Origin: SZUA-38 sp965212525
Lineage (GTDB): Bacteria; Pseudomonadota; Gammaproteobacteria; Xanthomonadales; SZUA-38
NCBI GenBank assembly: GCA_965212525.1
Contig: CBDBVC010000059.1
Location: 62,001-126,000 of the forward strand
DNA: 64,000 bases
Reading direction: 5' to 3'
In this document: positions 1 through 7,335 of the stretch, piece after piece
Layout of the letters: the number at the start of each line of letters is the position of its first letter
Numbering within the stretch: position 1 is the stretch's first letter
The notes under the pieces: generated by a model
Told to the model about the DNA's origin: nothing
What the model saw: the letters and a program-made list of their open reading frames with translations, nothing else
Databases searched by the model: none
Position numbers and translations under genes: made by a program

Positions 1-1
1 C

Positions 2-178
2 CCGCACATCCAGTATTTCGAAAGCCGGCATCGCGGCTATCTGCTGTGTGATGTGAACCGGGATCGCTGGCATACACGGGTGTATTCGGTGAACGATCTG
101 GATACACCGGCGTCCGAGCGAAAGATCCTGGCCGATTATGTGGTCCCGGATGGCAAACCCGGCCCCGAACGGGCCTGA
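2..178 (+). CDS. PhoD-like alkaline phosphatase, C-terminal fragment (partial)
   Basis: This open frame enters from the left edge and stops at 176-178, giving the last 58 residues of a protein. The tail has His and Phe before an Arg-Gly-Tyr, then a Trp and a Val-Tyr-Ser-Val strand. That spacing is typical of the C-terminus of PhoD-family phosphatases/phosphodiesterases, which are exported metallo-enzymes that release phosphate from esters. The metal-binding residues lie outside the window, so the call rests on the tail alone. The stop is 13 bases before the downstream GST start, so the two may be co-transcribed. Confidence 0.55.
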   Translation, partial: PHIQYFESRHRGYLLCDVNRDRWHTRVYSVNDLDTPASERKILADYVVPDGKPGPERA

Positions 179-191
179 GCAGGAGGTCGAA

Positions 192-800
192 TTGAAACTC
201 TACGAGATGCGCTCAGCACCCAACCCGCGTCGGGTGAGAATATTCCTGGCTGAAAAAGGCATTCAGGTAGAGACCGTTCAGCTTGATCTGCAAGCCGGTG
301 ACAACCTGAGTGACGAGTTCAGGCAGAAGAATCCCATGGCCAAGGTGCCGGTGCTTGAGCTCGATGATGGCACCTGCATCAGTGAGGTGACCGCTATCTG
401 CCGGTATTTCGAGGCGCTGGAGCCTGAACCCAACCTGCTTGGCGAAACGCCACTGGAGCAGGCACAGATTGAAATGTGGCAAAGTCGCCTTCAGACCTAT
501 TTCCTGACCCCAACCGCAATGTGCTTTCAGCACAGTTCGGGGTATTTCAGCGATCGAATGAATCCAGTGGCCGAGTGGGGCGAAGAAAACAGAGCCGCTA
601 CCCTGACATTCCTGACCTATCTGGACCGGCACCTGGCAGATCATGACTGGATCAGCGGCGATCGTTTCACCATCGCCGATATCACCGCCCTGTGTACCGT
701 GGATTTCAATCGCGTCAACAACATTCGCATTGATGACAGTCTGCCGAATATCCAGCGATGGCACCAGACACTGCAGAACCGCCCGTCAATCAGGGCCTGA
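192..800 (+). CDS. Glutathione S-transferase family protein
   Basis: The 202-residue protein has an N-terminal thioredoxin-like half with the segment KVPVLELDDG, whose Val-Pro carries the cis-proline that binds glutathione. It is followed by an ISEVTAI strand/helix equivalent to the usual (E/Q)S-x-AI motif. The helical C-terminal half carries FTIADI, the N-capping box of GST domains. The family conjugates or reduces substrates with glutathione in the cytoplasm; the substrate cannot be told. I chose TTG at 192 because AGGAGG lies five bases upstream and the residues after it match the usual GST N-terminus. An in-frame ATG at 138 lies inside the preceding phosphatase gene. Confidence 0.85.
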   Translation: MKLYEMRSAPNPRRVRIFLAEKGIQVETVQLDLQAGDNLSDEFRQKNPMAKVPVLELDDGTCISEVTAICRYFEALEPEPNLLGETPLEQAQIEMWQSRLQTYFLTPTAMCFQHSSGYFSDRMNPVAEWGEENRAATLTFLTYLDRHLADHDWISGDRFTIADITALCTVDFNRVNNIRIDDSLPNIQRWHQTLQNRPSIRA

Positions 801-834
801 GCCGAACGCAGGCAAATCCCACAGGCTGCTGCGC

Positions 835-1275
835 TCAGTATTTCTTGATCAGAATAACGCCTGCGATCAACATCCCTGCACCGAGCAGCCGTGGCAGACT
901 GATGCTCTGCTGGCTGAAGCCGACCCAGCCATAGTGATCGATCACCAGAGAGGCTATCAACTGACCGGCAATGGTCACTCCGATCAGGGTGGCAGCGCCG
1001 AGTTTAGGTGCTGAAACGATCACGACATACACATAGATGGCGCCGGTCAGGCCGCCGAGCCATACCCACGCAGGTGCTTTCAGCAACGTCTCGGTCTGAA
1101 GACTGTTGCGCCCGGTCATGACCAGCAGTGCCAGTACCCCGGTGCCGATCACGAATGAGATCAGTGCTGCCCAGAGCCCGCTGCCCGAGAATTTCGAAAG
1201 CGCCGCGTTGAAGCCTGCCTGCAACGGCAGCAGAACCCCGGCCAGTGCGGCCAGCGCAATATACACACTGTTCAT
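835..1275 (-). CDS. DMT-superfamily transporter of the YdcZ/DUF606 type
   Basis: This 146-residue, very hydrophobic protein has about five membrane segments and ends in a short Lys-Lys-Tyr tail. The ALAGVLLPLQAGFNAAL segment near the N-terminus and the GALIGV/GATLIGVTIAGQL-type segment in the middle are typical of the DUF606 (YdcZ) family of small drug/metabolite transporter-like proteins, which may act as dimers. The substrate is unknown. The start is the ATG at 1275, behind a GGGG tract; an upstream in-frame extension to 1440 has no hydrophobic or conserved content. It is transcribed toward the GST gene, a convergent arrangement. Confidence 0.8.
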   Translation of the reverse strand: MNSVYIALAALAGVLLPLQAGFNAALSKFSGSGLWAALISFVIGTGVLALLVMTGRNSLQTETLLKAPAWVWLGGLTGAIYVYVVIVSAPKLGAATLIGVTIAGQLIASLVIDHYGWVGFSQQSISLPRLLGAGMLIAGVILIKKY

Positions 1276-1509
1276 GCGTCTGTTCCCCTTTTCATGGATC
1301 AGGGCCGGTTGTGACCAGCCCCTGTGAGTCATGGCCCAATCATACACAGGATAGCTGCAGACAGCCGACCAAATCGTTACACTACGGTCTCGCTGATTCC
1401 CGTGTGGCATCAGCACAGGGAGAAGTCGGCTCAGCCGCAACGTCAGAATCCATCACCCGACATTTGAGATGGCCGTACAACAGCCAGCTGACTGGCGAGG
1501 TTTCAACCG

Positions 1510-3204
1510 ATGACACAATCCAGCGCAATGCGCGATCTGCTTGGCCTTGTTGCGATCACGCTGATTCTTGTCGCCACCGGCTATGGTCTGCGTGACCCCT
1601 GGCCGGCGGATGAACCGCGTTTCGCCATGATGGCCCGTGACATGCTGTCATCCGGTCATTGGCTTTTCCCTATGCGCGGTGAAGAGCTCTATCCGGACAA
1701 GCCGCCACTGTTCATGTGGTTGCAGGCCATCTTCATCTTTCTCACCGGTTCGGTACGATTCGGTTTCCTGCTGCCAGCCCTGCTCAGTGCTATCGGTATG
1801 GTGGTTCTGGTGTACGATCTGATGCGCCGACTCTGGGATCCAGAGGTGGCACGACTGTCCGTCATGCTGATGCTGCTGATTCCACAGTTTGTTCTGATCA
1901 CGCGCAGCGGCCAGATCGATCCGGTGGTCTGTTTCTGGATCACGCTGGGATTCTATGGCATTGCACGTCACTATCTGGTCAGTCAGAACCTGACCTGGAT
2001 GACGGTGGGCTTCATCGCAATGGGACTGGGTGTCATCACCAAGGGTGTCGGTTTTCTGCCGATACTGATGTTACCGTTACTGCTTCTGGCCTATCTACTG
2101 GGCTGGAACAAGCTGTCGGTGGTCAGAACCCGCTGGCACCACGCCTTGCTGCTGTTACTGGCCTTTGCACTGCCCATTGCAGCATGGCTGCTGCCGATGC
2201 TGTGGGTGGTCCAGGAGTCGGGCGACCCGGCACTTCAGGCCTACCGTGACAATATTCTGTTCACCCAGACATCTGAACGCTATGCCGCACCCGGTGGCCA
2301 TGTTAAACCCTGGTGGTACTACCTGGGACATGTGATTCCGATCTTCTGGGCACCGTTGCTGCTGCTTCTGCCCTGGATACTGCGTCCACTGTGGCGATCG
2401 ATTGTCAATCTGGATTCGCGCATACTGATCCCCTTGCTGTGGGTGATTGCGGTGATCGCATTCTTCTCGTTTTCACCCGGCAAGCGCAGTGTCTATCTTG
2501 CGCCGCTGGTTCCGGCAGTCGCGGTTGCATTCGGCAGCTACCTGCCTGATCTGATTCGATCCCGCTCGCTGCAGACGGTTGCGTTCATCGTCGCACTGCT
2601 GGTATCGCTATTGTGCCTGCTCCTCACAGCACTGCTGTATACGTCTGAAAGTGATCGGGCCGTGGCATGGACTGAGCAATTTGGCAGCAATCCATCATGG
2701 ATTCCTGCCGTGATCGGTGGCATCGGCCTGCTGGGCTGCGCCTGGGCGCGCTGGCGACGTGGCATACCGGCGCTGTTCGTCTTTTTTACCGGCTTCTGGC
2801 TGGTGTACGGCCTGGTGGTGTATCCGCTGTTCAATGACATACGGTCGGGTCGTGGATTGATGGCAAAAGTAGAAACCCTGATCGAACCCGGAACTGAGCT
2901 CGGCATGGTCAAATGGAAGGAACAGCTGAGACTGCAGGCACAACGCCCAGTGACAGACTTCGGCTACAACAAGGCAGCCAATGCGCAACTGCAGGCAGCC
3001 AGAGTCTGGCTGCGGCAACAGCCGGAAAACCGTATCATCCTGCTGCAGCGTGACCGTACCGGTCACTGCATACGCCAGGGACGGGGCATTGAGGTGGGCC
3101 GTGTGCACCGGCGTGACTGGGCACTGATCACACTCGATGATCTGAAACCGGTGTGTCCTCCTGCAGCTGATTCGATGCAATCTGAAGCAGATTCAGAGCC
3201 ATGA
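1510..3204 (+). CDS. ArnT-like glycosyltransferase family 39 membrane protein
   Basis: The 564-residue polytopic protein begins with one membrane helix and a loop containing DPWPADEPRF, then a DKPPLF motif. This is the acidic active-site loop pattern of ArnT/PMT_2 (GT39) enzymes, which move a sugar from a polyprenyl phosphate carrier onto lipid A, protein or another acceptor on the periplasmic side. About twelve membrane helices follow, then a soluble C-terminal domain from roughly residue 440. No other lipid A modification genes are adjacent, so the sugar and acceptor are unknown. A GAGG lies eight bases before the ATG. The stop overlaps the dusA start by four bases (ATGA), so translation is likely coupled. 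A second GT39 enzyme lies at 42377-44032. Confidence 0.82.
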   Translation: MTQSSAMRDLLGLVAITLILVATGYGLRDPWPADEPRFAMMARDMLSSGHWLFPMRGEELYPDKPPLFMWLQAIFIFLTGSVRFGFLLPALLSAIGMVVLVYDLMRRLWDPEVARLSVMLMLLIPQFVLITRSGQIDPVVCFWITLGFYGIARHYLVSQNLTWMTVGFIAMGLGVITKGVGFLPILMLPLLLLAYLLGWNKLSVVRTRWHHALLLLLAFALPIAAWLLPMLWVVQESGDPALQAYRDNILFTQTSERYAAPGGHVKPWWYYLGHVIPIFWAPLLLLLPWILRPLWRSIVNLDSRILIPLLWVIAVIAFFSFSPGKRSVYLAPLVPAVAVAFGSYLPDLIRSRSLQTVAFIVALLVSLLCLLLTALLYTSESDRAVAWTEQFGSNPSWIPAVIGGIGLLGCAWARWRRGIPALFVFFTGFWLVYGLVVYPLFNDIRSGRGLMAKVETLIEPGTELGMVKWKEQLRLQAQRPVTDFGYNKAANAQLQAARVWLRQQPENRIILLQRDRTGHCIRQGRGIEVGRVHRRDWALITLDDLKPVCPPAADSMQSEADSEP

Positions 3205-4193
3205 GCCAGACGGTCAAGATCACCGAGCCCGATCGCAGGCTTTGTGTCGCACCCATGATGGACTGGACCGACCGCCATTGCCGCTCATTCCATCGACTGC
3301 TGGCTCCGGGCGCGTTACTGTACACCGAAATGGTGACGGCAGCCGCACTGATCCACGGCGATACCGATCGCCTGCTGTCATTCAATCCGGACGAGCATCC
3401 GGTGGCACTGCAGATCGGTGGGGCCGACCCTGTCCAGCTGGCAACGGCAGCCCGCATGGGAGAGGAAGCCGGCTATGACGAGATCAACCTCAATGTCGGT
3501 TGTCCCAGCGATCGGGTGCAGAAGGGGCGTTTCGGTGCCTGCCTGATGCTGGAACCGGATCTGGTGGCCGAATGCATCGACAGCATGAGACAGGCCGTGT
3601 CCGTACCTGTGACCGTCAAGTGCCGCATCGGTGTCGATGATCAGGACGAGGACGAATCGCTTGAGAACTTTGTTTCTACCGTCTCGTCAGCCGGCTGCAA
3701 CTGTTTCATCGTTCATGCCCGAAAGGCCTGGCTCAGCGGTCTGAGCCCGGCACAGAACCGCGACATTCCTCCGCTCAATCGCGACCGGGTATATCGCCTC
3801 AAGCAGGCGCATCCGGATCTGCAGGTGATCATCAATGGCGGACTTGATGAGACTGCTGAAACCATCGCCCAGCTCGACCACGTCGATGGAGTGATGATCG
3901 GTCGACAGGCTTACCGGAATCCCTACTGGCTGGTGGATCTGCAGCAGGCCGTGTATGGCGGTCCAGAACCGGACAGCCGAAGCAGTTTTATCGACAGCAT
4001 GCGTCACTATATCGATGACCAGCACCGCATGGGTGTGCCGGTCAAATCCATTGTGCGTCACATGCTCGGCCTGTTTCAGGGTCAGCCTGGCGCCAAATTC
4101 TGGCGCAGGACCATCAGCCAGAATGCACACCTGCCAGATGCCTCCAGTGCCCTGCTGGAACGCGCCAATCCCGAAAACCGAATTCAGGGCTGA
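3201..4193 (+). CDS. dusA: tRNA-dihydrouridine(20/20a) synthase DusA
   Basis: This FMN- and NADPH-dependent enzyme reduces uridine 20/20a in the tRNA D-loop. The TIM-barrel start VAPMMDWTD, the NVGCPSDRVQ active-site segment (catalytic Cys about residue 101) and the VHARKAWLSGLSP and REIPPL-like (RDIPPLNRDRVY) segments identify DusA rather than DusB or DusC. The INGG motif near residue 214 contributes to FMN phosphate binding. The length of 330 residues is normal for DusA. The start ATG overlaps the stop of the preceding GT39 gene, and the next gene begins about 20 bases downstream. Confidence 0.95.
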   Translation: MSQTVKITEPDRRLCVAPMMDWTDRHCRSFHRLLAPGALLYTEMVTAAALIHGDTDRLLSFNPDEHPVALQIGGADPVQLATAARMGEEAGYDEINLNVGCPSDRVQKGRFGACLMLEPDLVAECIDSMRQAVSVPVTVKCRIGVDDQDEDESLENFVSTVSSAGCNCFIVHARKAWLSGLSPAQNRDIPPLNRDRVYRLKQAHPDLQVIINGGLDETAETIAQLDHVDGVMIGRQAYRNPYWLVDLQQAVYGGPEPDSRSSFIDSMRHYIDDQHRMGVPVKSIVRHMLGLFQGQPGAKFWRRTISQNAHLPDASSALLERANPENRIQG

Positions 4194-4213
4194 TACAGCG
4201 GAGTTTGCATTTC

Positions 4214-5131
4214 ATGATTACCGATTCACTGTCAACATTCAGCGAGGAACTGACCAAGCTCAAACTGCTGGACGTCCGCCGTTCGGTGATGCATAGCGCC
4301 ATGGTCCTGACGGATGCGGCTTTTTCTGTCGGCCTTCAAACGCAATCAGACAATCACTACATGCGACCGGAGGCTGCAGTTGACTGCTCAAGGGCCCGGT
4401 TGCAGCTGTTTGATCTGCTCAACACGATCCAGCGCTGCGGCGTTCCCGTGGTGACCTTCGAATCGACACCGAATGCGCCCGATTCGGTGTTTTCCAACAA
4501 TGCTTATGCCACCATCGACGGTATGCTGATCACCGGCGCCATGAAACATGGGGAACGCCAGGTTGAAACCGCTCGTGAGGACATCATTGGCTGGTTCCGT
4601 GATGTGCTTGATTATGAGGTGATCAGCCTGCAGGGCGATGAGCGAGTGGCCGAGCTGACCGGCGTGCTGGCCATCGACCGGTTTCGCAATTTCGCGTTTT
4701 GCGGCATGAGTCAGCGTGTCAATGATGCCGGCCTAGAAGCCATGGCTCAGGCGTTTGATCTTGATCTGGTGTATCGATTTGATCTGAACAGCAGCGAATA
4801 CCACACCAATGTGATCCTTGCGGTGCTGGCAGGGCGTGCGGCCGTTGTCTACGCCCCTTCCATCGAGGATGACCATGTCGGCGAGGTGCTTGAACTGTGT
4901 TATCCCGGTGCCGTGCTGTTCATTTCAGAGGCGGAGAAAAATGCATTCGCCGCAAACTGCATCGCAGTGACTCATCACGATGTCCTGCTGAGCAAGACCG
5001 CCATGGACGCACTCAGTCCTCAATCACGACAGTTTTTTGATGATCATGACTTTACACTGCACCCGGTAGATGTCTCCGAGTTCGAAAAGGCAGGTGGATC
5101 ATTGCGTTGCATGGTGACTGAAATATTCTGA
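4214..5131 (+). CDS. Arginine deiminase-related (CtlX-like) guanidino/ureido hydrolase
   Basis: The 305-residue protein has the layout of the guanidino-group-modifying superfamily. A PDSVFSNN segment supplies the acidic residues, a YHTNV segment supplies the catalytic His (about residue 197), and a GGSLRCM segment close to the C-terminus supplies the nucleophilic Cys (about residue 299). These match the Asp/His/Cys set of arginine deiminases and dimethylarginine hydrolases, and most closely the CtlX group annotated as citrulline-utilisation hydrolases. The substrate could be arginine, citrulline or a methylated arginine. I chose ATG 4214, ten bases after GGAG at 4200-4203; the TTG at 4205 is too close to that site. 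It probably continues the GT39-dusA transcript. Confidence 0.75.
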   Translation: MITDSLSTFSEELTKLKLLDVRRSVMHSAMVLTDAAFSVGLQTQSDNHYMRPEAAVDCSRARLQLFDLLNTIQRCGVPVVTFESTPNAPDSVFSNNAYATIDGMLITGAMKHGERQVETAREDIIGWFRDVLDYEVISLQGDERVAELTGVLAIDRFRNFAFCGMSQRVNDAGLEAMAQAFDLDLVYRFDLNSSEYHTNVILAVLAGRAAVVYAPSIEDDHVGEVLELCYPGAVLFISEAEKNAFAANCIAVTHHDVLLSKTAMDALSPQSRQFFDDHDFTLHPVDVSEFEKAGGSLRCMVTEIF

Positions 5132-5200
5132 CACTGGCGTGCCTGTCACGGAATCATATTGCAATCGAAACGGTTTTGATCGGTCACGAATCGATGTAGA

Positions 5201-5263
5201 ATGACCACCCGAAGGGGACACAATAAATACCAAATAACAATAACGACCGTGTTGTCGTTGTGA
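5201..5263 (+). CDS. Candidate threonine-operon leader peptide
   Basis: A 20-codon frame (ATG at 5201, TGA at 5261) lies just upstream of thrB. It codes Thr-Thr at positions 2-3 and the run Ile-Thr-Ile-Thr-Thr at positions 12-16. The known thrL leader of enterobacteria is similarly rich in Thr and Ile codons and controls the threonine genes by attenuation. The Thr/Ile codons lie directly in the 5' arm of the hairpin described at 5240-5261. Against it: no clear ribosome site precedes the ATG, and a possible -10 element (TAGAAT, 5197-5202) overlaps the start. It is a suggestion, not a firm gene. Confidence 0.3.
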   Translation: MTTRRGHNKYQITITTVLSL

Positions 5264-5274
5264 CCGCTTTTTTT
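5240..5274 (+). promoter_or_regulatory. Hairpin plus T-tract between the leader frame and thrB
   Basis: Bases 5240-5247 can pair with 5254-5261 (eight pairs including one G-U) around a six-base loop. After six more bases there is a run of seven T (5268-5274). A longer-range pairing is also possible: CGGTCAC at 5181-5187 with GTGACCG at 5260-5266, which ends one base before the T run. Competing structures next to Thr/Ile codons would fit transcription attenuation of thrB. The hairpin is weak for a terminator because of the gap before the T run. Confidence 0.3.
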
Positions 5275-5293
5275 CGGAGTCGTACGAACAAAA

Positions 5294-6262
5294 ATGGATT
5301 CAGTCAGGGAAAATGACAATGTGTCGCTGGGGAATAACCGTGAGGTAACCGCGACAGCACCGGCAACGGTAGCGAATGTTGCGGTCGGTTTTGACGTCAT
5401 CGCACATACTGTCCAGGGATTGGCAGATACCGTCACCGTACGCCAGGTGGATGAGGGCATTAGCGTCAGCAAGGTGACAGGCTGTGTTGACGACCTGCCA
5501 CGCAGCGAGGAAAAGAACACGGCCGCCGCGGCCGTTCGTGCAATGGCCGATGCCTTTTCACTCGATTCGGGATTTGAAATCGAGATCGACAAGGGCATAC
5601 CGCTGTCATCAGGACTGGGTGGTTCTGCTGCCAGTGCCGTCGCCGCTGTCGTGGCCCTCAACCAGATGCTGAAGATTCCATTGCCAATCTCGGAGCTGTT
5701 TCCATTTGCACTGGCTGGGGAGACGTCCAGCAGCGGCTACCCCCATGGTGACAACATTGCCTCCTCCCTGCTTGGAGGGCTCGTGATTGTCGGGCCACAT
5801 GCCAACATGCGACCGATCCAGCTTCCGGCACCCAACCGCATGCGCTGTGTGGTGATCAACCCTGATTTCAGCATCGAGAGTGTCAAGTCACGTGGCAAAC
5901 TGCCCCAACAGTATCCATCAGAGCTGGTCATCGGTCAGATGTCCAATCTGGCCGCCTTTGTCTCCGGCTGCTATCAGAACGACATTGATCTGCTGTCGGA
6001 TTCACTCACCGATCTGCTGGTCGAACCACACCGCCGTTCCCAGGTGCCCGGTTTCAGCCGCATCAAGAGTACCGCAATGGATCATGGTGCCCTGGGCTGC
6101 TCCATTTCCGGTTCGGGACCAAGCGTGTTTGCCTGGTTTCAGTCGGACAATCAGGCCAATGAAGCCAAGATCGCCATGCAGAATGTATTCGTCGAGGAAG
6201 GCTTCAAGTACAAGGCCTGGATTACCCCCGTCAATGGCTCGGGCGCCAAGGTCATCAGCTAG
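5294..6262 (+). CDS. thrB: Homoserine kinase (GHMP family)
   Basis: This enzyme phosphorylates homoserine in threonine synthesis. The 322-residue protein has the GHMP ATP-binding loop PLSSGLGGSAASA (about residue 103 onward), the early TVANVAVGFDV segment typical of ThrB, and the C-terminal GCSISGSGPS glycine motif. It extends about 17 residues beyond the usual ThrB N-terminus. The only decent ribosome site (CGGAG, 5275-5279) is 14 bases from the ATG at 5294, so a GTG start near 5321 is possible. thrA and thrC are not adjacent, so this is a stand-alone threonine gene. Confidence 0.92.
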   Translation: MDSVRENDNVSLGNNREVTATAPATVANVAVGFDVIAHTVQGLADTVTVRQVDEGISVSKVTGCVDDLPRSEEKNTAAAAVRAMADAFSLDSGFEIEIDKGIPLSSGLGGSAASAVAAVVALNQMLKIPLPISELFPFALAGETSSSGYPHGDNIASSLLGGLVIVGPHANMRPIQLPAPNRMRCVVINPDFSIESVKSRGKLPQQYPSELVIGQMSNLAAFVSGCYQNDIDLLSDSLTDLLVEPHRRSQVPGFSRIKSTAMDHGALGCSISGSGPSVFAWFQSDNQANEAKIAMQNVFVEEGFKYKAWITPVNGSGAKVIS

Positions 6263-6281
6263 CCCCGAACCTTTCAATCCC

Positions 6282-6299
6282 GTCGTTGTCCACAACGGC
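6282..6299 (+). terminator. Hairpin after thrB
   Basis: GTCGTTG (6282-6288) can pair with CAACGGC (6293-6299) around a four-base loop, with one G-U pair. It lies 20 bases after the thrB stop and just before the PhoP-like promoter. There is no T tract, so intrinsic termination is uncertain. Confidence 0.25.
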
Positions 6300-6310
6300 A
6301 CACTGGTCTC

Positions 6311-6344
6311 TGTTAAGCCTCTGTTAAGCTGATCCGGTTAAACT
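6311..6344 (+). promoter_or_regulatory. PhoP-box-like direct repeat and possible -10 element
   Basis: TGTTAA occurs at 6311-6316 and again at 6322-6327, an 11-base repeat with five bases between the copies. The PhoP box of enterobacteria is two (T/G)GTTTA hexamers with the same five-base spacing, usually sitting about 12 bases upstream of a -10. Here TAAACT at 6339-6344 begins 11 bases after the second repeat. The site precedes the PepSY-response regulator-kinase operon, so autoregulation by the response regulator is the natural reading. Confidence 0.45.
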
Positions 6345-6373
6345 GTGTGCATTGAATGAGATATGATAGACCC

Positions 6374-6634
6374 ATGAAACGACGATTGATGACCCTGATA
6401 ACCGGCTTGATACTGGCCCTGGCCGTCGCGATTGCTGACGCCAAGACCCTGTCTCAGGCTGTGGATCAGGTCCGTAACCGGACCGATGGCAAGGTGCTGT
6501 CGGCCAAGACTGTCGTCAAGGGTGACAAGGAAGTGCATGTTATCAAGGTGCTGACCAAGGATGGACGCGTCAAGACACACCAGGTTCAGGGCAAACGTGT
6601 AAAGAAGAGACCCAATGAGACTACTGATCGTTGA
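6374..6634 (+). CDS. Small exported PepSY-like protein
   Basis: The 86-residue product has an N-terminal signal (Lys-Arg-Arg followed by about 16 hydrophobic residues, cleavage likely after Ala-Asp-Ala). The short mature part ends ...VHVIKVLTKDGRVKTHQV, the beta-hairpin pattern of PepSY-type domains. Such small periplasmic proteins often precede PhoP/PhoQ-like systems and may modulate the sensor. The start is the ATG at 6374. Its 3' end overlaps the start of the response regulator by 20 bases, so the two genes are translated from one message. Confidence 0.65.
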   Translation: MKRRLMTLITGLILALAVAIADAKTLSQAVDQVRNRTDGKVLSAKTVVKGDKEVHVIKVLTKDGRVKTHQVQGKRVKKRPNETTDR

Positions 6635-7292
6635 AGACGAGGCGGAGTTGCGCCAGTCGCTGAGTCAGCGGCTGATCAGCGAGGGCTTTGCCGTTGATGA
6701 GGCCAGTGACGGCCCCGAAGGCTTCTATTTTGCTACCGAGTATCCGATAGATCTGGCCATCGTCGACCTGGGTCTGCCGGGCTTTTCCGGCATGAAACTG
6801 ATCGAGCAGGTGCGTGATGAGGGACTGCGTTTTCCCATCCTGATTCTGACCGCTCGTGGCAACTGGGAAGACAAGGTGGCCGGCCTGGAAGCCGGCGCCG
6901 ACGATTATCTGGTCAAGCCATTTGTCATCGAGGAACTGCTGGCCAGGGTCAATGCGCTGGTGCGCCGTTCTGCAGGCTGGGCCCAGGCCACGCTCAAGTC
7001 CGGACCGATCGAGCTAAATACCAAGAGCCAGGATGTCCGCGTCGACGGCGAGGTGATCGATCTGACTTCGTTCGAATACAAGGTGGTCGAATACCTGATG
7101 ATGCATGCCGGCGAAGTCATATCGAAAACACGGCTGACCGAACACATCTATCAGCAGGATTACGACCGCGACAGCAATGTCATCGAGGTATTCATCGGTC
7201 GCCTGCGCAAGAAGCTTGATCCGAGTGGAGACTTCAAGCCAATCGAGACCCTCAGGGGCCGCGGTTACCGTTTCCGGCTGGAATCGGCCTGA
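6615..7292 (+). CDS. PhoP-like OmpR-family response regulator
   Basis: The receiver domain carries the acidic pair in VEDEAE near the N-terminus, the phospho-acceptor Asp51 in IVDLGLPG, the Thr in ILTAR and the Lys in LVKPF. The C-terminal winged helix (about residues 130-222) includes the recognition helix region DSNVIEVFIGRLRKKL and the closing GRGYRFRL. It is a 225-residue DNA-binding transcription regulator, closest to PhoP. It is followed by its sensor kinase 43 bases downstream and preceded by a PhoP-box-like repeat, which suggests autoregulation. The ligand of the system is not known from sequence. Confidence 0.88.
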   Translation: MRLLIVEDEAELRQSLSQRLISEGFAVDEASDGPEGFYFATEYPIDLAIVDLGLPGFSGMKLIEQVRDEGLRFPILILTARGNWEDKVAGLEAGADDYLVKPFVIEELLARVNALVRRSAGWAQATLKSGPIELNTKSQDVRVDGEVIDLTSFEYKVVEYLMMHAGEVISKTRLTEHIYQQDYDRDSNVIEVFIGRLRKKLDPSGDFKPIETLRGRGYRFRLESA

Positions 7293-7335
7293 AACGGCCA
7301 CCATTGATCTCGACTGAATCAGAACAGACAGGGTC

